From Podochytrium sp. JEL0797 (lineage: Eukaryota; Chytridiomycota; Chytridiomycetes; Chytridiales; Chytriomycetaceae): a DNA stretch of 10,579 nucleotides. The DNA lies in NCBI GenBank assembly GCA_027596195.1, contig JADGJG010000949.1:1-10579 (forward strand). Reading direction: 5' to 3'. The notes below the pieces were generated by a model. It searched no databases and was not told where the DNA came from. It saw nothing but the letters and a program-made list of their open reading frames with translations. How positions within the stretch are numbered: position 1 is the stretch's first letter; each line of letters opens with the position of its first letter. A program made the position numbers and the translations under genes. This document shows, piece after piece, positions 1 through 6,826 of this stretch.

Positions 1-116
1 CGGGCGGCCGGGGGCCTGCGGGCCTGGGTGGCCCCCCCCCCCCCCCACCCCCCCCCCCCCCCCCCCCCCCCCCGCCGCCCCCCGCCCCCCCCCCCCCCCG
101 CTGAGCGATCACTTAC
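1..116. repeat. C-homopolymer tract at the left edge, inside an intron of the minus-strand ABCA gene
   Basis: Almost every base is G or C. C runs cover 32-46, 48-73, 75-76, 78-83 and 85-99, broken by single A or G bases. On the minus strand this is a G-run starting about 16 nt after the splice donor GTAAGT (116 down to 111), so it lies in the sixth exon's upstream intron. The interrupted homopolymer and odd first 30 bases are what an assembly end looks like. The exact length and the sequence of positions 1-30 should not be trusted. Reading frames through it are meaningless. Confidence 0.75.
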
Positions 117-2445
117 AAATCCTCCATTCTCCTTGACACGTTTCGACTTTTGCGCCTTCCCAATCAAATCCGTAACCGGGAAATGCCACGGCCTCACAAT
201 CCCAAACTCGGACGGAAGCACAGCGTTCAAGTACATTGCCAACAGTCCATACACAAAGATTTCAACAAACAAGAAAAGACAGATGCTGTGGAACTCGGTC
301 CCGCTCGTTAACTGCTCGGTTCCGAAGGGGACTGCGCCTTCTGTGAAACTCGCCGTGTTCATGAGACTGAGGCCACGGTAGAAGGCGAAGGGGGGCCAGA
401 TGTTGAGGAGCGGGGCTTGGGTTGCGTTGAGGAAGAGTTTGTCGAGGACGAGGGAGATGACTACGCCGACGAGGACGACGAGGAAGGTCATGACGAGGGC
501 GATGCGGGACTTGCTGAAGAGGGTCGAGATGAAGAAGGCGAGGACGATTTGGCAGTTTCCCCAGAGGAAGAAGATGATGAGGAGGATGGCCGGGGCGGTT
601 TTGGTGAACATGTCGAGCTTGGTGCCTTTTCCGGAGGCGATGAAGACGATGGTGGAGAAGAAGAAGAGGATGAAGAAGGTGGCGTAGTGACTCGCGTAGT
701 AGGCCCAGGACTTGACTCCATTCATTTTCATCATGATGTAACTGGTGGAAGGGGAAAAGTTAGAACCGCGTGGGCTTGAATATCCAAGAAACCCGAAAAA
801 ACACTCACATCCGGTCCTCCTTCTCTTTGACGAGCATGATAACAAAAATCGGCAACAAGAACGACACCCCAAACGGATACAAAATTCTCCCAATGAGTCC
901 TCCAAACGGAAACGTGATGGCCGTCGATTTGACCTGCGGGAACGCACGCACACTCTGCGTTACGGCTCCCGCCGAGATGCTCGCGCTTCCACCGGTGGCT
1001 CTGAACACGGCTTGACCCAGTTGCGCCACCGTTTCGAGCATACGGAATCCTCGGGAGGGGAACGTGCTGGAGGAGGAGACGCGCTTGTCGGTTCCGATCG
1101 AGAGGACGAATTGGACAGTGCCCTTTTCGGCGTCAAAGGATTCCAAAAAGATTCCGCCGTATGGCATTTGGCTCGTGACCTTGTTGGCTGAGAGGTAGAA
1201 GGCTTGGAGTTCGGCCACAGTTTGTTGCGACTTGGGTTTCAACAGAACGCTCTTGTCCAGCGACGCTAAGCCGCTGATGATGATGTTCAACTTGTCGCTG
1301 AGAACGTTGTCAATGTCGTCTGGCGTTTGGACGGTGCTGTTGGCTGTGAAATACGGAACCAAACGGAAATTCTGGAGCGCGTATGGCGGCTGAGAGGGGT
1401 CGGTGGAGGCCGTGAAGTTGACATAAAGACGCTGAGAAACGGAGCCCAGGATTCCGGTAGCGGGGTCAAAGACGGGATTCAGAATGGCCGACGCGTTGTT
1501 GGCAAGGGCAAGTCCTTGTGCTGGGGAGAGAGGTCCAGCATCGGGAAGGACACCCAGCGCAGACTCGAGACCAGGTTTGGCACCCACAATGTTCCAGCCC
1601 GATTGTTGGAAGCGCGTGAAGGATTGGAATGCGATAAAGTCAAAGCTCTTGGGGTCTGTGGCGAGCTTCATGAGCTGGGCAATCCAGCCGCCGTCTGGGG
1701 GTGGAATGTAGGTGGAGTCGACCTTGGCGGAACCCGTCAAGTTGGCATTCTTTTCGTAAATTTCGCTGTTGGTGGGATATTCGTCACCGAACCACAAGAC
1801 GCCTGGGTTGATACGCGCAAGAAAATGATAAGAAATTCGATCGCCTTTGAATAGGACAGAAGGGGACTAACATGGCTGGTTGATGTTCAGCAGCTGGGCA
1901 CCGGGGGGTCCGTCAATGTTGTTGAGGTTGATGTACTGCATGAAATTGACGGACTTGTTGTTGGAGACGGTTGAGTTTGCCCCGTAGATGCGCGGATCGG
2001 TTGTGTTGAAGATGGGCCACGAGTTTGCCGAGAGCGAGTTGTTGTTGCCGCAGAAGAGAATATCTGTATATGCAGAAAATTTGATTGCGTGGGATGAGCG
2101 GCAGAAACAGTTTCACCCAAAGGGGTCGATGGGTACCTTGCACGGGATTGGACTTGGCAATCAGCGTGTTGATGACGGTGCCCAGGATGGCGGAGATCAG
2201 GACCATCATGAGGGGACACATGCTGGAGTGGAGTGGTAATGAGGATTACCGGTTGAGGATTACAGGTTGAGGAAAGAAGGGGTTAAACAAGAACAGCACA
2301 AGTACGACGGGGGAATAGCATACCAGATGCAGCACACGTTCTGGAACATCTGGCGCTTCTGGTACGAAAGAGTCTTCCGGCTCAGGGCCTTGAGCTGGTT
2401 GGGCTTGCGCTCGACAGGGGCAGCTGTTGGCTGCGGGTCGGACAT
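117..2445 (-). CDS. ABCA-family ABC transporter, membrane half; 3' part with the ATPase domain lies beyond the left edge
   Basis: Exons on the minus strand are 2445-2324, 2222-2137, 2063-1872, 1802-809 and 741-117. All introns are GT-AG (donors GTATGC, GTACCC, GTTAGT, GTGAGT, GTAAGT) and phases agree, giving 673 codons before the open donor at 116. The start is the ATG in a short soluble N-terminus (MSDPQPT). TM1 lies near residues 38-60 (CMCPLMMVLISAILGTVI). A long extracellular loop of about 370 residues follows, rich in N-x-S/T sequons. The family's cytoplasmic motif EKEDRIYIMMKMNG is at residues 459-473, followed by further hydrophobic helices and the sequence PSEFGIVRPWHFP that precedes the ATPase domain in ABCA proteins. 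No Walker A, signature or Walker B is present here, because the gene is cut by the window edge rather than broken. ABCA proteins usually move lipids or hydrophobic compounds; the substrate cannot be read from sequence. The extracellular loop is roughly twice as long as in the divergent neighbour. Confidence 0.92.
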
Positions 2446-2650
2446 GGCTGGGACGGCAGAGGAGTTGACAACAAGGAAGGGAGAGGGGGTCAGCGATTCT
2501 GGCTCCATTAAGTTCCAATCAATCGAATCGGGCTTCACCTTGATTGATTCCCCTGGGATAATTTGAAATCCGATTTTTTTTGGACACCGACAAATTCAAA
2601 ATCTCCACGAAATCCAAGATCGCACCGTCACGCGCCCCTTCCCAAGAAAC
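2446..2650. promoter_or_regulatory. Shared divergent promoter region between the two ABCA genes
   Basis: Only 205 bp separate the two start codons, so this stretch must hold both 5' leaders and both core promoters. It contains a CCAAT box (2515-2519), an AATCAATC / GATTGATT inverted repeat, and a T-rich run (about 2574-2581) upstream of the plus-strand gene. I see no clear TATA box for either gene. Co-regulation is an inference from the spacing. Confidence 0.6.
2515..2549. promoter_or_regulatory. CCAAT box overlapping an 8-bp inverted repeat
   Basis: CCAAT reads 2515-2519. AATCAATC (2517-2524) is exactly complementary in inverted order to GATTGATT (2542-2549), with a 17-nt gap. In fungi CCAAT boxes are bound by the HAP/NF-Y complex. 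The inverted repeat could be a dimer site or a chance match. Confidence 0.35.
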
Positions 2651-5600
2651 ATGGCTGAAATCGACGTGGACACGAAGGGCAAGGCACCGCCGCCTTCTGT
2701 GCTCAAGAAGCAGAGCTATTTCGGCTCGTTTGGGTCTCAGATGATGATCATGCTGAAGCGCAATGCCGTGCTGCAAGTACTACTAGAGAGATTGATCATC
2801 TGGTTTGGCTAGAGACCGCCTAGCTAACACACTTGTTCTCTAGTGGCGCTACAAGGCTTCCACGCTGGCCCAGACGGTCGTGGCACCCCTTCTGTTTCAC
2901 CTGGTGCTGTTTGTGCTGCAGCAGGCAGACTACTCGAACCAGCGCCTGTCGAACCCGCACCCGCCCATTGGTGCCCTGGACGGTAACAACCCCTTATTGC
3001 ACTCGATTATCGCCTAGCTAACCCCCATCCATCGCTTCTCCCGCCCCCAGGCGTCAAGCCATGCACGGTAAGCACCCCTTTCGCCAACCAATCAATTCCA
3101 AACGCTGATCCCCCTTCCCCCCCCCCCCCCCCCCCCCAGTCCTACACAGGAAACTGCATGCTCATGATGTACTACCCGCAAACCGCCGAAAACACCCAGT
3201 ACATGCAAAACTTTGTCAATGCGAACAAGGCCCGCTCCGGCAACCAGTTTTCCATCTCGCCCACCCCTCTGTCTGACCCCAACTACTCCCCCTCCTCTGC
3301 CGATGCCTCCACCATCTACCCCGTGCCCTCCCAGGACTACATCTACACCTACGCCCTGAACCACCCCAACGTGACCCGCTGGGCCGTGACCTTTGATACC
3401 GTGGTGGGTCCGCCCTTGAACGTGCGCTACCAGCTGTGGTACAACGCGTCGTTGAGTGCCAACGGATCTGACATCTTTGGGAGAGAACTCATCAGCATGG
3501 TCAGAGGTCTTGATGAGGCCATCAGTTGAGTAGTCTTAAAGGATTCTCAAATTGGTTGTTAACCTTTTCGCGTATTCGTTTCCAGTCACCGGCGTCAACG
3601 GAAACACCAAGCAGGCCAACCTCGATTACCAACTCAAGGACTGGCCGCTGATCCCAGCCGTCACCCTCTCTGACACGATCGTCCAGACTCTCGGATCCTG
3701 CTTCTTTTTCTGCTCCGTGATGGTCATCTTCATCTCCGTGCTGAACCAGATTGTCGGCGAAAAGGAAGCCAAGCTGCGCCACGGCATGGAAATGATGGGA
3801 CTCTACCCGTCCGTGTACTGGCTCTCCAACTACATCTCCATCTCGTTCCTCGTGTTTATCAACTCTCTCCTCACGGTCGTGTTGGGGATCTGTTTCCAAT
3901 TTGAGGCGTTCAAGAACACAAGCTTTTTTGCCATGTGGATCACCTTCTTTTTGTTTGGAGAAAGTATGGTCATGTTTGCGTTCATGTGCACGTGTTTTGT
4001 GCGTCAGGCGCGTGCGGGGGTGTTGTTGGGGATTTTCATTTTTGTGATTGGGTTGTTGTTTGAGAGTTTTGTGTTTTCGAGTGGACAGTTGGGGTATATT
4101 TGGTGGGTCCCGACTTTGATTCCGTCGTTTGTGCCTTGGAGTTGAGTTTCTTGTTTTTTTTTGACTTGGCATTTTTACTGATCTATCACTCCCGTCCCAA
4201 CACAACCACCAAAACAACAACAGTCTTGGCCCTCGTCCCCTTCTTCAACTTTGGCCGCATGTTCCTCGACATCTCCACCTTCACCACGGGATACCTCGAC
4301 CAACTCACCTCTACCTACATCCCCGGCCCAGGATTCCCATGGTCCTCCCTGTACAAATCCGTCCCGCAGAACCTGCTGCCCAACTACCAAAGCGACGGAT
4401 ACCCGCAGCTCCCGAACCCAGTTCAGGCGTGGTACCTCATGTTGATGGATATGGCCATTTACGCTGTGTTGACGTGGTACTTTGATGCGATTATTCCGGA
4501 TGAGTATGGGACTGCGCAGCCGTTTTATTTCCCGTTTTTGCCGAGTTATTGGGGCTTTGAAAAGGTGAGGGGGGAACTGGATGTGCAGGAGTGGGTGAAG
4601 AAGAATGGGTTGGAGGTGAAGGGGGATCTTGCGGTTGGGGAGGAGGAGGAGGATGTTGCGGCGGAGAGGGTGAAGGCGTTGTCGTTGGGTATGTTTTTTT
4701 GGGGGGTTTGAGTGTGTTTTGGGAGGCTGAATTTTTTTTTGATTGGTTCGAACGCAGATGACGATAGCGCTGTCAAGATTGTGAGACTTCGCAAGACGTA
4801 TAACAAGTATCCGATCTTTTCTTCGACTATGGATAAGCATGCTGTGAGGAATTCGAGTTTCACGTTGGCGGAGGGAAAACTGTGAGTTTTTTGTTTTTTC
4901 CCCCCGCTGGTTGTATATTTGCCATCATTCCCCATTCTGACGATTGAATTTCCCCTCGTTTTCCAGCCTCGCCCTCCTCGGTCAAAACGGTGCCGGCAAA
5001 TCCACCACCATGTCCATGCTCGCCGGTCTCACTCCCGCCACCTCCGGCGACGCCCTCATCTGTGGACTCTCGGTGCGCACCCAAATGTCCCTCATTCGCC
5101 AAATGCTCGGCGTGTGCCCGCAACACGACATTCTGTTTGAAGACCTCACGGCCAGAGAACACATTGAACTCTACGCTGGACTCAAGGGTGTCCCCAAGAA
5201 CGAGTGGGGTGTCTTGTTTGAGGAGAGGTTGAAGGCCGTCAAGCTCTGGACTGTCAAGGACGTTCGTGCGGGAACGTACTCTGGAGGCATGAAGCGACGT
5301 TTGTCGTTGGTGATTTCGACGATTGGAGACCCGAGGGTGATTTTCATGGATGAACCTACTACCGGGATGGATCCTGTGAATCGTAGACATGTGTGGAGTT
5401 TTATTGAAAAGTTTAAGGAGGGGAGAGTGATTATTTTGACGACGCATAGTATGGAGGAGGCGGATGTGTTGGGGGATCGGATTGCGATTATGGCGCATGG
5501 ACAGTTGGTTGCGATTGGTGAGTTTTTTTGATCTTTTTGTGCTCCCGTGTCGCTCTTAAACTCACAACTCAACTTTACTACCCCTCCACTTTTTAGGAAA

Positions 5601-5916
5601 CTCCATCTCCCTCAAAAACAAATTCGGAGCGGGATACCGCATCTCCGTCATCACCTCAAACCCGGAAGCCATGAAACAAAAGGTCACGGCCTCAGTCCCC
5701 AACGCGCACCTCGAAGACGATTCGGCGGGAGCCCTGATTTACCAATTTCCCATCTCGAGCACGCCTGCGATCCCTGCGTTTGTCAAGTGGTTGGAGGAGA
5801 ATGAGGACGGGATGGTCAAGAACTGGGGGATTAGTCAGACGAGTTTGGAGGAGGTGTTTTTGAAGTTGATTCGGGCGGCGAATCCGGGGGGGTATGTAGC
5901 GACCAAGTCGTCGTGA
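2651..5916 (+). CDS. ABCA-family half transporter (TMD-NBD), complete, nine exons
   Basis: Exons are 2651-2776, 2844-2982, 3051-3067, 3140-3524, 3586-4140, 4224-4688, 4758-4881, 4967-5517 and 5597-5916. Every junction is GT-AG and the phases close to 893 aa plus stop. TM1 is near residues 50-68. An extracellular loop with sequons NVT, NAS and NGS follows. The ABCA cytoplasmic motif GEKEAKLRHGMEMMGL is at 280-295, and hydrophobic helices lie near 253-276, 300-326, 336-360, 368-386 and about 465-487. An acidic linker (EEEEDVAAERVKAL) leads to the ATPase domain: Walker A GQNGAGKST 609-617, Q-loop Gln656, signature YSGGM 708-712, Walker B VIFMDEP 728-734 and H-loop His764. The C-terminal SLEEVFLKL (870-878) is typical of ABCA. 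All catalytic residues are intact. One TMD plus one NBD means it should work as a dimer, with itself or another half transporter. Likely role: ATP-driven export of lipid or another hydrophobic substrate; substrate and membrane unknown. Confidence 0.95.
3051..3067 (+). other. 17-nt micro-exon of the plus-strand ABCA gene
   Basis: The preceding intron ends CCCCCAG at 3050 and the next begins GTAAGC at 3068. The 17 bases complete a Gly codon split across the junction and add V-K-P-C-T before Ser-Tyr of the next exon. Skipping it would remove 17 nt and shift the frame, so it must be included to reach the ATPase domain. The exon lies in the extracellular loop just after TM1 and supplies a Cys. Confidence 0.75.
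3117..3137 (+). repeat. 21-base C homopolymer forming the polypyrimidine tract of an intron
   Basis: An uninterrupted run of C sits directly before the AG acceptor (3138-3139) of the third intron (3068-3139). A possible branch site CTGAT lies just upstream, near 3105-3109. Run length is likely to be polymorphic and prone to sequencing error. Confidence 0.8.
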
Positions 5917-6447
5917 AGGGGGTTTTGAGGCGTGGAGGTTTTTTTTTACATTTACAGTTATATTGCGGGAAGAGATAGAACAAAAGGGATTTAAGATGAA
6001 AAGTTAGTACCAGGGAAGCCGGCACTCGATGTGCCTGGTGAAATCACGGGAGCCACGAAACCACACAATTTTTCCTTCCCTTCCTTTTAAACTCCACTTC
6101 AACCACCTCAGGTATTCATATGATCCGTCAAACGATTCACATCCCCGAGAATCAAGTTACAAGCCAGTTCACGGAGTGAAAACCCGGGAAAGGAAAACCG
6201 AATTTCATCCTAATTTCAAATCCGGAGCCCACAAATAAACGAGGTGATTCGTTCCCCAAAACAGAATTCAACAATCCAGCCACCAAAAAAGGTTTCATCC
6301 CATTCCAAAATTCAGGGCTCAAATTCGTCAAATCCAAATTCAAAAGATGACTGCAAAGAAATGAAAATTTTATGGGACACCCGCGTATGTATCGACTGGG
6401 CGAAGCGGCATGTCGCAAAATTGAGTGATCAGCCGCAACGGCAATTT

Positions 6448-6465
6448 CAAGGTTCGACAACCTTG
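6448..6465. repeat. Short inverted repeat (7-bp stem, 4-nt loop)
   Basis: CAAGGTT (6448-6454) pairs perfectly with AACCTTG (6459-6465) across the loop CGAC. It is about 360 bp upstream of the Cys-rich gene start. It may be a protein site or chance; no terminator-like context is expected in a eukaryote. Confidence 0.35.
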
Positions 6466-6746
6466 CCGCTTGTCATGAATTTCCCATGAAATTTCTCATG
6501 TCGACGGTTGCGCCGTGTTATTGGCTCTCTCTAGTGGTAGGGAGAGACTGAGGTGCAGGCCTTTTTATTTGATTCTGGCGACTGAGATGACTGGGGGGAA
6601 AGGAAAGGAATCATTCAATCTTCTTCCGTCTTCAAATTCTAAAAAAATTCTATTGAAAAACCCCGTGCCACCAACGCACAAGGTGAGAAAAAGTTGCAGC
6701 CAAGTCGTCCCTTGTCATTACGCAATTCAAGCCACCATACTGTTCA

Positions 6747-6775
6747 TGAGTCATTCATCCAGATCTGCATAAATA
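6747..6775 (+). promoter_or_regulatory. Candidate core promoter: AP-1/Gcn4-type site plus TATA-like box
   Basis: TGAGTCA (6747-6753) matches the TGA(C/G)TCA consensus of fungal bZIP activators. ATAAATA (6769-6775) is a TATA-like box about 52 bp before the ATG at 6827. The paralogue at 10322 also has a TATA box a short distance before its ATG, which supports this placement. Binding itself is not shown. Confidence 0.45.
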
Positions 6776-6826
6776 CGGGGCGATAAAGACTCGTTTCTCA
6801 TTCCAGTTCGTTTTAAAAAAGCAAAC

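Larger units (their letters stand above)
5917..6826. other. Intergenic region, no supported gene
   Basis: This 910-bp stretch holds the 3' flank of the ABCA gene (a T-run at about 5939-5947, then AT-rich sequence) and the upstream region of the Cys-rich/Ser-Thr-rich gene. Small open frames near 6029-6238, 6244-6489 and 6515-6772 have no recognisable motif and start poorly. Short elements worth naming are a GACTGGGC motif (6394-6401), a 7-bp hairpin (6448-6465), a TGAGTCA site (6747-6753) and a TATA-like box (6769-6775). Confidence 0.6.

Noticed and set aside
400..779. Overlapping plus-strand open frames, one very acidic (417-779)
   Set aside because: They are antisense to the transmembrane exon 741-117 of the minus-strand ABCA gene. 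Their odd composition follows from the CTC/TTC-rich coding strand.
3522..4220. 232-residue minus-strand open frame
   Set aside because: It is antisense to well-supported ABCA exons, has no recognisable motif, and ignores the intron 4141-4223.
4175..4840. 221-residue minus-strand open frame
   Set aside because: Antisense shadow of ABCA exons with biased composition and no family signature.
2651..5916. Broken or frameshifted ABC transporter pseudogene
   Set aside because: Every frame change lies at a GT-AG intron with agreeing phase, and all ATPase motifs are intact.
6486..6545. Signal-peptide-like start (MKFLMSTVAPCYWLSL) followed by a GT, as a leader exon for the Cys-rich gene
   Set aside because: Its possible donors are phase 0, and no AG before 6827 joins it in frame to the ATG region. 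The nearby TATA boxes also favour the start at 6827.
6029..6772. Three small plus-strand open frames in the intergenic region
   Set aside because: No motif or codon bias, poor starts, and they overlap promoter-like DNA.
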